Part shown: in pieces, positions 1 to 9,685 of the stretch
Layout of the letters: each line of letters starts with the position of its first letter
Numbering within the stretch: position 1 is the first letter of the stretch
DNA from: Tritrichomonas musculus
Taxonomy: Eukaryota; Parabasalia; Tritrichomonadida; Tritrichomonadidae
Length of the DNA stretch: 64,000 nt
Reading direction: 5' to 3'
Assembly (NCBI GenBank): GCA_039105265.1
Contig: JAPFFF010000001.1
Span: 930,001 to 994,000, forward strand
The notes under the pieces: model-generated
Databases searched by the model: none
Told to the model about the DNA's origin: nothing
What the model saw: the letters and a program-made list of their open reading frames with translations, nothing else
Position numbers and translations under genes: made by a program

Positions 1-532
1 CTTTTCTTAATGATGAACACCTGCAAAAAGCATTATCCCCAATTGAAGTTACTGATGAAGGAAGTGATATTTCAACTAAAGACGAATTGTTTGAAAATAA
101 TCCATCTGGAATAAACTCCATATTGCCTAATATATTAACTGATGTCAATCCTTTGAATGCATCGGCACCAAATGATTTCAAAGAAGAAGGAATCGTTATT
201 TCATTTAATGATGAACATCCATAAAAAGACCTGTTTCCAATTGATGTCACTGTCAATGGAATTGATATTTTAGCTAATGAAGAACATCCATAAAAAGCTT
301 CATCTTTGATTGAAATTAATGCTGGAGGAAGCGTTACTTCGGTCAATGACGAACATCCTTTGAATGCGCTTTTTACTATAATTTTTATATATGGAGGAAT
401 AGTAATTTTAGTTAATTTGGAGCAATTCGTGAATAAATTTATGTATTTGATACCTTTCTGAGAGAGCAATAATTGAATGATTTCTTGATGATTGTTCTGA
501 GCTGCTGCATACAATGGAGTTATATAAATATT
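1..532 (-). pseudogene. Ankyrin plus BspA-like LRR protein fragment, runs off the window
   Basis: On the minus strand, codons are open from 532 to the window edge. Reading inward, one ankyrin half-repeat (TPLYAAAQNNHQEIIQLLL) is followed by at least five LRR_5/BspA-type units of about 23 residues, each with a GCSSL-type core. These surface-type repeats are one of the largest trichomonad families. There is no ATG at the 5' side; a stop precedes the ankyrin segment at 533-535. The fragment lies just downstream of the DUF3447 gene at 647-1840, on the same strand, and that gene also stops inside an ankyrin-like unit. The two are probably halves of one decayed DUF3447-ankyrin-LRR gene. The alternative is an unusual intron at 533-650, but I see no trichomonad splice motifs there. 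The family call is secure from the repeats; the pseudogene call is an inference. Confidence 0.65.
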
Positions 533-646
533 TTAATAATAAAAACTTTATATAATTTTCCAATGATGAATGTCATTTAAATCTTTATAAATGAAATTTT
601 ATTCAAACATTTTCACCAAAATGCGATTCAATCATAAACCATAAAA

Positions 647-1840
647 CTATATTAAAAGAGATTCAATATTTGAAATTTTATAAATACATAAATAGATCAG
701 AATTAACTCGAAATTGATATTAATTGCTTCATTTTCTATAAAAAGTTTAACAAGCTTGACGTAATTATATTTGCACATGTAAATAAATACTCTTTTATCA
801 TTAAAATAATCTGGAATGAAATCATAATTATGATAATGAAAACAATATGAGACTATATTTTCATTTATGCTATTTTTTATTTGAAAAACCGCATCTGATT
901 CATTTATATAGTTATTAATGAAATAATTAGCAATGCTATTGTGATGACACTTGATGCTTTCTTTAAGAAGTTTCAAATAAAAACTATCAGGCAATTCGAT
1001 ATGACATTCCTCAAGAAGATGGATTAATTCAGCTTTATTACTGTGAATCGCATAAAACCAAAGTGACGATTCTAATTCAACTTTGTTTAATCGTAAATAT
1101 TGAAAAATCTTAATTGATCCAAAAAATGCAGCATATTCAATCAATGTTGCCTTTTTGTTGATTAAAAATGAATTTGTTTCAAATATCGATGGTTCTATCT
1201 GACTATTGAGCGGAATGTTTGCTTGATTTACAAAAGTAACAAATTGCTCAATTGAATCAGTACGAATTAATTCACACAAATATTCATTATTTTCTCCTAT
1301 TTTACGTTTTTCTTCAAATTCATTCATAGATTTTACACGTTGTAAAATTGCCTCTTTAATTGAGTTTTCTTCTTTTTCGGAAAGAAGATTTTTGACTTCA
1401 TAGTAAAAAAAGATTTCTTCTTTTCGTTTGATCAAAATTTTCAAAATATTTTCATCAACAGAAATGATTTCGTGTTCAAAAAGTGAAAGAAGAAGAAGTT
1501 TATCTTTTTTGAAAAAATTGAATATTTCGAAATTTGAAAAGCTTTGTTTGATTTGCTCTGAATAATGCGTCAAAATTTTCATGATTTTGGTGGCCAAATT
1601 CCCACTTCTATTATAATTTTGTGAAACACATGAAATTGCTTGAAGCAATTCACCTAATTCATCACGGTTTTGGTCAATTTTTTGTAATTCAATTTGATTA
1701 TAAAATTGACATAATAAATCGGAATATTCGTTGTCAGGTTCACATTCAATGATCCTTAAAAGGGACTCATAAATTTTCTTTTCTTGGGAAACATAATCTT
1801 GGACAGACATTTCTCCGAAAATTTTTGAATTTAATGACAT
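647..1840 (-). CDS. DUF3447/ankyrin-domain protein
   Basis: A 397-residue acidic protein of the trichomonad DUF3447 type: an alpha-helical N-terminal half (about 1-190), then degenerate ankyrin units from about 225 onward, for example ATLIEYAAFFGSIKIFQYL near 235-253. These proteins are presumed scaffolds, and no enzyme motif is visible. There is no signal peptide or membrane segment. The start at 1840 is an ATG about 6 nt below a TCATATC Inr-like motif; a second ATG ten codons in is possible. The C-terminus ends in the unusual hydrophobic stretch LILIYLCIYKISNIESLLI, where an ankyrin helix should continue. The missing continuation lies about 115 bp further on the same strand (1-532), so the ORF may be the 5' part of a broken longer gene. 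Confidence 0.7.
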   Translation of the reverse strand: MSLNSKIFGEMSVQDYVSQEKKIYESLLRIIECEPDNEYSDLLCQFYNQIELQKIDQNRDELGELLQAISCVSQNYNRSGNLATKIMKILTHYSEQIKQSFSNFEIFNFFKKDKLLLLSLFEHEIISVDENILKILIKRKEEIFFYYEVKNLLSEKEENSIKEAILQRVKSMNEFEEKRKIGENNEYLCELIRTDSIEQFVTFVNQANIPLNSQIEPSIFETNSFLINKKATLIEYAAFFGSIKIFQYLRLNKVELESSLWFYAIHSNKAELIHLLEECHIELPDSFYLKLLKESIKCHHNSIANYFINNYINESDAVFQIKNSINENIVSYCFHYHNYDFIPDYFNDKRVFIYMCKYNYVKLVKLFIENEAININFELILIYLCIYKISNIESLLI

Positions 1841-1842
1841 GT

Positions 1843-1849
1843 GATATGA
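1843..1849 (-). promoter_or_regulatory. Inr-like motif of the DUF3447 gene
   Basis: TCATATC on the minus strand, immediately upstream of the ATG at 1840. It fits the trichomonad initiator pattern TCA+1(C/T)(A/T). The transcript leader would be under 10 nt, which is normal for this group. Confidence 0.45.
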
Positions 1850-2254
1850 AAACTATTTTTTAAAGTTTCTAAAGAACTGATTCAAAAGTTAAAAAATAGT
1901 TTTTTTGATTTTTCGCTCATAAAAAAAGATTGTTGAGATAGTATTGAATATAATGACAAGAAAACATTAATTTTTATTTACTTGGACTTGAGAAAAAAGA
2001 ATTACAAAATTGCATTATTATTAACAATTCTCTGGAATTTTCCAGAATTAACGATCTTTTAATATTATATATCATGAATAAAACACGAATATATAAAATA
2101 TTAAATAAATATTTTATATTTGGCGAGATATTTGCATATTGCTAAAAAAATCAGGATTCTTTTCATTTTTTACATGAATTCTTATTGCCCCTATCTAATT
2201 TGATCATATTCTAAAATAATTCAGTTATTATATATTAATATATATGTTGAAATT
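1850..2254. other. Intergenic, AT-rich
   Basis: About 400 bp with no credible ORF on either strand and only short homopolymer runs. It separates the DUF3447 gene from the repeat that starts at 2265. Confidence 0.6.
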
Positions 2255-2264
2255 TTTTAAAATA

Positions 2265-3421
2265 AAGGAGCACGGGTAACCGTTTTTCGTACGTTAAGAA
2301 GCCTTAAAAAAACATTTATATCTTATTATAAAAACAAGAAAAAACAATATTTTTTAAATATATTGATTATTTATATTAGATAATATAATCCATAATGATA
2401 CATTACATAATTATTTCAAGTGTGATGAAATAAAGTCCTAATGATGTTTTTTTTTGATCATCCAAAGGACTTGTAAATTAATAGTTTTGATATTTTATTT
2501 TAGTGCTAAATGATAAAATGATATTATATCTTTTAAATAAAATTTATAGTAGACTTATAAATTTCCAAATCACATTTTTTATTTTTGAAATCCTGGGGAA
2601 TATTCTTTTCTGTTGAGTGTTTATTTACATTGATATTTTATTTTGTACCACGATTGGTGTTAATAATTCTATTATATTATAATTAATGTTTTGTTGATAC
2701 GGAATTTTTATTACAAAATATAATTTTTTTAATATAAATTTATCTAATAAAGCATATTAAATATAGCATTTTCATTTTGGAGTTGAAAAGATAATAATTT
2801 CATGAATATTTATGTTTATTAAAAATCAAAGTTTTCGGAAAAATAATAACAAATAATTGTTATATATAATCATACCAAGCAAATATAATTATTTATCTGC
2901 AGAAAAAATCAATTAATTATGATATTTATGTATTTTAATGATGTTTGGAGGTTCTATGATATTTTATTATTAAATTTTAATAATAAAATAGACTATTATC
3001 TTTAATATAATGAAATTTCATTTCCAAAATAACTAAATACATAAGTAAATTCCGAATAAAAAATGAATAAAATAAAAAAAATTGAGTAGTGAAAATAAAT
3101 TATCGTTCAATTTGTCAACTTTTTGAATTATTTTTATACTTTGATATTTTTCTTTCATTTGTCGATAAATCGATTTATTTCTGTGTATTTACTCCACTTC
3201 TATCAAACATGTAAAAACGTTTATAATTAAAATTCGTACGTTAGTTCTGAAAAGTTAAACTTTTTGATAACTTGGATTTTTAAAACATGAATAATGTTTT
3301 TCCCCTACGATAGATTTTTTTTTGGTCTATATAAAACTTGCTTAAAAACCAATATACTATATAATATTTCAATATGAAGTCGAAACGACGATTTTCAATA
3401 ACCGCCAAAGTCGTGCTCCTT
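2265..3421. mobile_element. Non-autonomous DNA transposon, MULE-like, 10-bp TSD
   Basis: The element starts AAGGAGCACG and ends CGTGCTCCTT, a perfect 10-bp terminal inverted repeat. It is flanked on both sides by the same 10-mer TTTTAAAATA (2255-2264 and 3422-3431). A 9-11 bp target duplication is typical of Mutator-like elements, which trichomonads carry. The 1,157-bp interior is AT-rich, has no ORF, and repeats a CGTACGTTA word near both ends. It is therefore a MITE-like derivative mobilised in trans. The superfamily call rests on target-site length only. Confidence 0.6.
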
Positions 3422-3431
3422 TTTTAAAATA

Positions 3432-4158
3432 TTTTATTTGTTATGAAAAAAAAAAAAAAAAAAAAAATTAATTCAAATTTTTGTAAATTATTTCAAATAA
3501 TTGAAAGAATCTAAAGAATTTTTTTTTATATTTTATTTTGACAAAATTAAAAAGCATTTTTCTCAAAATTGAACCAATTTTTTGAAAATACACAAAATCT
3601 GATTATAAAACAACATTTCTATAATTCTATATAATAAAAGATAATTGATTTGACAGGTCAATTTTAAGAAATGTTTATTTTAATAATCTGCTTATCAAAT
3701 CTTAATCGTTTAATGGTTGATATTGGCTATAGCTAAATTCAAACCGTAATGATTCAAAAATTGAAAAGGAATGAATTCAACGGTTGAGGCTGAAATTGAC
3801 CATGGGAGATCAAAATTTTATAATAATCTTGTTTTACACAGATACATCAAAAGTTTGCTGATAATTTGGAAAATGATAGACGATATTATCCAATTACTCA
3901 AAAAATGCTTATTTTAAATAGAGGAATTCGGTCTTATTTTTCTTTTCCAGAGAGATCGCCAATGAAAAATAAAATATCTGATGAAATCTCCAAGGAATTG
4001 ATAAAAATCGACGAAAAAAAGGAAACAAAGACTAATATAATGCATCATCAAAAAAACTTTTTAGTATTTTAAGAGCTTTTTAATGCATTAAATATTATTT
4101 AAAAAATTATATTGATAAATCTCATTGAAAATATAAAAGTATTATTTTTACAGTTGTA
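3432..4158. other. Intergenic with a doubtful 68-codon ORF (3866-4072, +)
   Basis: The stretch holds an A23 run (3446-3468) and one small plus-strand ORF. Its frame stays open some 10 codons upstream of the ATG (QIHQKFADNLENDRRYYPI), and its middle is fairly ordinary protein (ISDEISKELIKIDEKKETK). I cannot assign it to a family. It may be a remnant of a larger gene, since its 3' side ends in AT-rich sequence close to a MITE. Confidence 0.25.
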
Positions 4159-4624
4159 GACTTGTTATTCTCTGATTATCGAGATCGATAATTGATTGAC
4201 TTTTTGATATCGATACATAAATATACACAGATTCTCGAGATCGATTTCAGAGATCGAGTATTTTTTTTCTCAGCTTTTGATATCAGAATTTTCAATTAAA
4301 CTTTTTGATAAATATATGATCGTAATTCATTCTCAAATATTTCATAAAAAAGAATGTATTTTTTGATTTTAATCTTAAAATAAACATCAATACATTCTAT
4401 TATTTATTTTTAGATATAATAAAATCACAAATAACAAGTATAAAAAAAGATAAATCTGTTTGAGATCTCGGTAATTGATATCAAGTTTACAATTATTTTT
4501 ATATCACATTTCATATCTGATATCTTGATAATCGATAATCTCGATATCTGATTTGTAAACTGATAATCGAGTATCAGATGTAAAAAAGTGACGTTTTTGA
4601 TATCGATTCTCAAAATAACAAGTC
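4159..4624. mobile_element. MITE, TA-flanked, GACTTGTTATT termini
   Basis: A 466-bp element with inverted ends GACTTGTTATT and AATAACAAGTC, bordered by TA on each side, as expected for Tc1/mariner-type insertion. The interior is rich in short palindromes (GATATC, ATCGAT, CTCGAGA-like words) and lacks coding capacity. Positions 4246-4527 recur inverted at 38235-38522, next to the second Polinton-like element, which confirms that this is a dispersed repeat. Confidence 0.6.
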
Positions 4625-4937
4625 TATACCGTTGTTCCACTTTTGTAACGAAAAATGTAACCACAAAATTTTTATCACTTAACTTTTTGATTTTATTTCC
4701 ACTTTCGTAACTAAAATTTTTTTTACCAAGTCGAGCTCTGAATATAGAATATAATTAAACGAACTTTTTTTTCAAAAATGACCAGTCAAAAAACTATAAA
4801 ATTGTTATTATTTTTTATGTAGCTCAAAGCATATTTTATGGTTTCAATAATTTGGTATAAAATTGGTAAGATTTTTTTTTCGCCTGTTCTGTTTCGAATT
4901 TTAATGAAAAAAATGCAATCAGCGAAAAATCAAACAA

Positions 4938-5316
4938 TATAGGTAGACTCGAACTTGATTGATGAAAAAGTCAAGTTAATTATTCTAAGTCTAAAAGTGT
5001 GTGATTAAAAAATCACTGAAATATACATAAGTCTAAAAAGTCGTGATGAAAAAGTCATCAAAATTTTGATAAGTCTAAAAAGTCGTGATGAAAAAATCGT
5101 TAAAATTTTGATAAGTCTAAAAAGTTGTAATGAAAAAATCGTTAAAATTTTGATAAGTCTAAAAAGTCGTGATGAAAAAGTCATCAAAATATCCGAAAGT
5201 CTAAAAAGTATATCTCAAAAAGTCATTTTTATTTTCTCAAAGTCTAAAATCGTTGTGATGAAAAAGTCACATTATTATATCTATGTCTCGAACTTTTTTG
5301 ATGAAAAAGTCTTTGA
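4938..5316 (+). repeat. 42-bp minisatellite block, left copy of a 379-bp inverted pair
   Basis: Tandem units of about 42 bp built on GTCTAAAAAGTCGTGATGAAAAAGTC, followed by diverged units and bounded by TCTCGAACTT words. An inverted copy of the same length at 15527-15905 appears identical by eye. ORFs can be read through it in several frames, as expected for a stop-poor tandem repeat, and are not considered genes. Confidence 0.75.
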
Positions 5317-6407
5317 GATCATATTATTTTCTCATGATTTTTTGATAAAAAAGTTTTTTTATAAGCCTAACAATAAAATCTTAATTTTTTGGAAAGATAT
5401 CAACACTATTGAAAATCCTTTGTTCAAAAATTGTTAAAAAATTAAAATAATTAATATATTTCTATTTCAAAATTAGATTTTTGCAAATTACCCGTAGTAA
5501 TATCGACGTTGCAGATTTCCGCCATTTTTTATATTTTGCATAATACAATTTTTCAAATAAATCTCAAAAAAAGAATTGTCATTTTTTCTCATTGAATTTT
5601 CAAAGAAAAATAAAATAATTTTCAAAACTATACAAAATATTTTTTCAAAACGATCAAAATATATAATTAAGCAATTAATTTATATAATTATTTTGGTAAA
5701 TCTTTATTTTTGAACTTTTTGGATTTTTTACTCTCAATTTTTTTGAATGCTTATTTGTCACAATATCTTTATAATTTTACTATTTAAGAAGTAAGTATTC
5801 GAGGTTATTATACCAATAAACACCATTTCACAGCATTACAGGCATTATAGGTTCAATAAAGAAGAAGAAAAATAAACTTCTAATTGCAATTTCCAATTTT
5901 TATTAAAATCGTTGTCTAAATTTCCATTATTTCCTGCTTCTAAGAGCATAATGCTGGTATTACCGATCCAATAAAAAAAATTGAGAGCAAAAGATGAAAA
6001 AGAAACCAATATTTAGCTTCAAATTTTGAAGAGATATATGAGATCACAATTCTCACAAAAAGAACACAAATACGTCAAATGCGCTTTCACTCTTGGCTAA
6101 TAAACCTGATTATTGTATTTTATCACAAAATTGGTGCAAAACGATATATTTTTTTGCTCATTATACACAAATAATTGCTTTTCTTATTCAATGCATATAC
6201 TCATAGTTTATGTTAGATGAAATACTGCATATTTTAATGCATCTAAATTTTCTCACCCAAAGAAATGCTAATTATTATTTCATGATTTTTTTTTCTCAAC
6301 AGAAAAATCTTAATAAATTCTATTTATGTATATTAAAATATTTATAGTTTCTTCTTTTAGTATTTTATTTACTTATTTTCATGCTTTTTAGCTTTTTTAA
6401 AAAAATC

Positions 6408-6557
6408 AAAATTGAGAGGAAAAAATCTAAAAAGTTCAACTATTTGTGAACAAATATACAAAGAAAAAAATTGAGAGGAAAAAATCTAAAAAGTTCAACT
6501 ATTTGTGAACAAATATACACAGAAAAAAATTGAGGGGAAAAAATCTAAAAAGTTCAA
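6408..6557. repeat. 59-bp tandem repeat, about 2.5 copies
   Basis: The word CTAAAAAGTTC recurs at exactly 59-bp spacing (6427, 6486, 6545) within longer identical units containing ATTGAGAGGAAAAAATC. It lies in the left interior of the TA-flanked transposon. No coding sense. Confidence 0.75.
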
Positions 6558-7292
6558 AAAAAAATATTTACCATTATTTTTTATATATTTTGAAACACTA
6601 GTTCTTATTAATATCATATATGAAATATAAACTATTTAAAAATAGGTATTTGTTAAAATAATTTAAAAAAATAAAAAATTAAAAATATAATATAATAAAA
6701 TTAATAGAAAAAGTTATAAAATTATCAATAGATTTCTATTGATTTTTATCTTATAAGGTTATTTTTTCACCATTAAATGCGGTTTGACATGGCCATTGTT
6801 CAAATTATTTTCATCAGATAATTAATAGATCAAGATCAAATCAGTAGATCCTTATATCGAAAGATTATTTTCGCAATCAAATAACTTAATGTAACTCTCC
6901 CAAATTCATTACCAAAAATCAGAAACTTACTACGAAGAAATTATTTTTGATTATATCAACAATTCTTTATTTTTAATAGTTTTCATTCTTTTTTTATTTT
7001 ACCTTTTACCTTTTTTTCTTTAGGTACTGTTTTATTTTGCTGTCTTTCTTTTTATTTTTTTAAATAATAAATATTTTTTTTCTATTTTCTCTTTTAAAGG
7101 TTATTTATATATTCTAACTTTTTTATTATTCCATTTATTATGCATTTTTTTTATTCTTAGATAATCTATTATGTTTTTTTGTTTTGTTTTGTTTTGTTTT
7201 AATTGGATAAAAAAACGTGTTTTTTTCTATGAGAATTAAGAAAAATTTTACAATGAGTTAACAATTTTACTCGATATTTATTAACCAAATAT

Positions 7293-7340
7293 AGTAGTAT
7301 ACGTTAGGCTGTGCGCCCTTAACGGTTGCCCAGACCTAAC
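7293..7340 (+). repeat. Left terminal inverted repeat of element 1, with hairpin
   Basis: It starts AGTAGTATACGTTAGG. The part 7303-7340 folds on itself: GTTAGG at its start pairs with CCTAAC at its end and the stem continues imperfectly for about 12 pairs. The inverted copy is at 14182-14229. Confidence 0.8.
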
Positions 7341-7441
7341 CGCACATATGATTTCACCAAGGCCATTTATAAACATTTTTTTCTCTATTTTTATTTTTAT
7401 ATTTATATTTTTATATTTTTTATCTTCATATCAAAAAACAA

Positions 7442-7741
7442 ATGTGGGGAAAAAGAAGGAACTATATGATCACATTCTGGACACATGAATACCCTAAAGA
7501 GCTGCCAGATAACTCCACTTATCTATGTACATGTGAGGATACTTGTGAGAATGGCAGATATCATGGTCATGCATTCATTTATTTCAAAAATCCAGAAGAT
7601 ATGAAGTGTGTTAAGAGCTTATTTGGTCATAATGCTCATTTAGAAGTGCCTCGTAGAAACAGCTGGTGTATTCGATATATTCTTAATAACAATACGAGAA
7701 AACATGACTTCCAAGAATTTGGTGAACGACCATTAGATTAA
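7442..7741 (+). CDS. Rep-like HUH endonuclease domain (fossil element part)
   Basis: A 99-residue ORF, first in element 1 and about 100 bp inside the left terminal hairpin. Three blocks occur in the order and spacing of CRESS-DNA virus Rep endonuclease domains: a motif-1-like strand (YMITFWTHEYP) near residue 8, an HUH-like segment (GRYHGHAFIYF) near 38-48, and a motif-3-like tyrosine segment followed by an FGE-P ending (CIRYILNN ... EFGERP). In viruses such domains nick DNA at a hairpin origin. No helicase domain is attached. The family call is by eye and tentative; alternatives are another small HUH family or a chance resemblance. Confidence 0.5.
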   Translation: MWGKRRNYMITFWTHEYPKELPDNSTYLCTCEDTCENGRYHGHAFIYFKNPEDMKCVKSLFGHNAHLEVPRRNSWCIRYILNNNTRKHDFQEFGERPLD

Positions 7742-7758
7742 TTTTTTATATTTGAAAA

Positions 7759-8070
7759 ATGAGCTTTGTTCCATTAAAAGGCTTTATAAATGACTATGAG
7801 ATTTTAAATAAATACCCTTTCACAATAAGAAATAAGAAGACACGTAAACCATTGAAAGATTCAAAACATAACGAAGGTTATTTGACGGTTAATTTGAATG
7901 GTGTAAATTATTTAAAACACGTTATTATTGCCAAACAATTTTTGCCTAACGATGATCCTGTTCACAAAAAAGAAGTCGATCATAAAAACCGCAATCGTAA
8001 AGATAACCGTCTATGTAATTTACGATGGGTAACGCATTCTGAAAACAATTATAATCGTAAAATGCCGTAA
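7759..8070 (+). CDS. HNH homing-type endonuclease (fossil element part)
   Basis: A 103-residue protein in element 1, starting 18 bp after the Rep-like ORF. The C-terminal half carries an HNH_3-type signature: EVDHKNRNRKDNRLCNLRWV followed by T-H-S-E-N-N. This is characteristic of NUMOD/HNH homing endonucleases found in phages and large DNA viruses. The N-terminal half resembles the small DNA-binding modules that precede such nucleases. It may be a parasite of the virus-like element or a recruited nuclease. The ATG follows a T-rich stretch. Confidence 0.75.
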   Translation: MSFVPLKGFINDYEILNKYPFTIRNKKTRKPLKDSKHNEGYLTVNLNGVNYLKHVIIAKQFLPNDDPVHKKEVDHKNRNRKDNRLCNLRWVTHSENNYNRKMP

Positions 8071-8323
8071 TTTATTTTTATTCAAAATGTCAGATATAAT
8101 AATTATTCAAGGTTAAATTCGTTTTAATCCACCTATAACAAATCAAAAAGTTACAGATTTGAAAAGAGAACACAATTTTAAATATATAGATATCACAAAT
8201 AATTATGTGACATGTTTAGTGCCCTATAATTGGATACCAGCAAAGGGGTTTAGGGATGAATTAGAAATATTTGCGAATAATATGAAGGGCAAATTATTTT
8301 GAGAACGTTTTAGTGGTGAAATT

Positions 8324-9370
8324 TTGGCCTATAAAGGATCGCCTAATGCTAAATCTGCTTGGCGTTATTTCATTAAATATGGGAAAGTGCAAAGTGACAA
8401 TAATGCTGCCTTTAAGTTCATAAAATATTATAAGCCCAAACCAAAAAGACATGCAAAATGGGTGAAGCCAGAGCATGATGATGCATTACCGCCACCTCAA
8501 GAAGAGCCATCACAAAATAAAACAATCTTTCAGAAAAAGTCATCGTCTTCGGCCAAACCTATACTTAAAAAGTTGGCATCTTCATCGTCTTCTTCTCAAA
8601 CGTCTACATTATCATCAAGCGGTACATCAAGAGCACCATCTCCTCCCCCACCCCCACAAGCATCCCCTCAATCATCAAAACAAACATCAAGGCACACATC
8701 AAGACCACCAACACCTCCAATGGATCTAGACCAATTTATTGATTATAATGCAATCACTGATAATAATTCACAATTAGAATCAAAAGAAGTATATCCATAT
8801 CTAAAACTATTAGTAGAAAAAGGAAAAAAGGTGAAAAGAATAGGACATGTAGCCTTATTGCCTCCTGATTGGTTTTATTATCTATATGAGAATCCAAAAC
8901 AAGAAGCAGTGGACTCTCTCTTTGAGTATCTTAGTAAAGCTCCACAGTTTAATAAAAAACCAATTGATTATTATGATTGCATTGTAATTCCTGCTGAACT
9001 AGAGGAACATTGGATATTAATAGTAATCGATAATGGCAATAAAGATATCGGTGTATATGATTCAAACATGAAAGCATACCCAGATATCGGTAAAATAATG
9101 AATAAATTCTTGAAATCACAAGGCATTAATCATAAATATCCAATGAGATATAATCGTGTTCCTAAACAAAATAATGATATTGATTGTGCTATATTAATGA
9201 TGCAAAATGCAAGGATATTATTGCATGATGGTAAATGGCCTTATCCAATAGATGACGTACCTAATATTAGACAAAGAATTGCACGTGAATTAAAGAGCAA
9301 ATCATTAGAAACAGCTGCCCTCCCACCTACACCACCAAGTTTTCAAAAACATTCTAACAGAAATATCTGA
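8324..9370 (+). CDS. Adenovirus/Ulp1-type cysteine protease (fossil element part)
   Basis: About 348 codons of element 1. A serine/proline-rich low-complexity region (about 60-135) precedes a C48/C5-like protease core: an EEHWILIVID histidine segment near 225, a VYDSN acidic segment about 20 residues later, and a DIDCAILMM cysteine segment near 285. Polinton proteases of this class are thought to mature capsid proteins. Related coding sequence begins upstream of the interval shown, so the true start is uncertain. In gene order it sits between the nuclease and the structural-type genes. Confidence 0.8.
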   Translation: MAYKGSPNAKSAWRYFIKYGKVQSDNNAAFKFIKYYKPKPKRHAKWVKPEHDDALPPPQEEPSQNKTIFQKKSSSSAKPILKKLASSSSSSQTSTLSSSGTSRAPSPPPPPQASPQSSKQTSRHTSRPPTPPMDLDQFIDYNAITDNNSQLESKEVYPYLKLLVEKGKKVKRIGHVALLPPDWFYYLYENPKQEAVDSLFEYLSKAPQFNKKPIDYYDCIVIPAELEEHWILIVIDNGNKDIGVYDSNMKAYPDIGKIMNKFLKSQGINHKYPMRYNRVPKQNNDIDCAILMMQNARILLHDGKWPYPIDDVPNIRQRIARELKSKSLETAALPPTPPSFQKHSNRNI

Positions 9371-9479
9371 ATTATCAGAAATTTGTAAATCAAAGTTTAA
9401 ATTATCAAACAAAAAAATAATCTTTACTGATTGGGCAAAGAAATTTGATTGGGATGATTATGAGGACGTTAAAGAAATA

Positions 9480-9665
9480 TTGAATTTAGTGGCCAAATAT
9501 TGTTCAGTACATAAAATCACACTTTTTGGATCGATAATTGGTTATATAGGTGAAAGGAATGAAAATATGGTCAAATCGAAAGCCTATCAGATTCAATTGA
9601 AAAAGGGAGATATAATTCCAAAGGAAATAATTCTTCATGCTAGTAAATCAAGAAAGAATAAGTAA
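9480..9665 (+). CDS. Small basic ORF of element 1, unknown
   Basis: A 61-residue lysine-rich ORF between the protease and the next gene. I do not recognise it, and no counterpart is evident in element 2, whose left part starts later in the gene order. It may be part of a somewhat longer small gene. Confidence 0.35.
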   Translation: MNLVAKYCSVHKITLFGSIIGYIGERNENMVKSKAYQIQLKKGDIIPKEIILHASKSRKNK

Positions 9666-9685
9666 GATATTTATTTTTAGTCAAA

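Noticed and set aside
3828-3850. Trichomonad 3' splice site (TTTTACACAG) before the 3866 ORF
   Set aside because: No matching GTATGT-type 5' site or upstream exon was found, and it matches the branch/3' consensus only partly.
5066-5316. CRISPR array
   Set aside because: The units are contiguous 42-bp tandem repeats without unique spacers, in a eukaryotic context.
5005-5437. ORFs on both strands in the minisatellite, also at 15496-15838
   Set aside because: They follow the 42-bp repeat in several frames and have no non-repeat sequence; tandem repeats without stops give such shadows.
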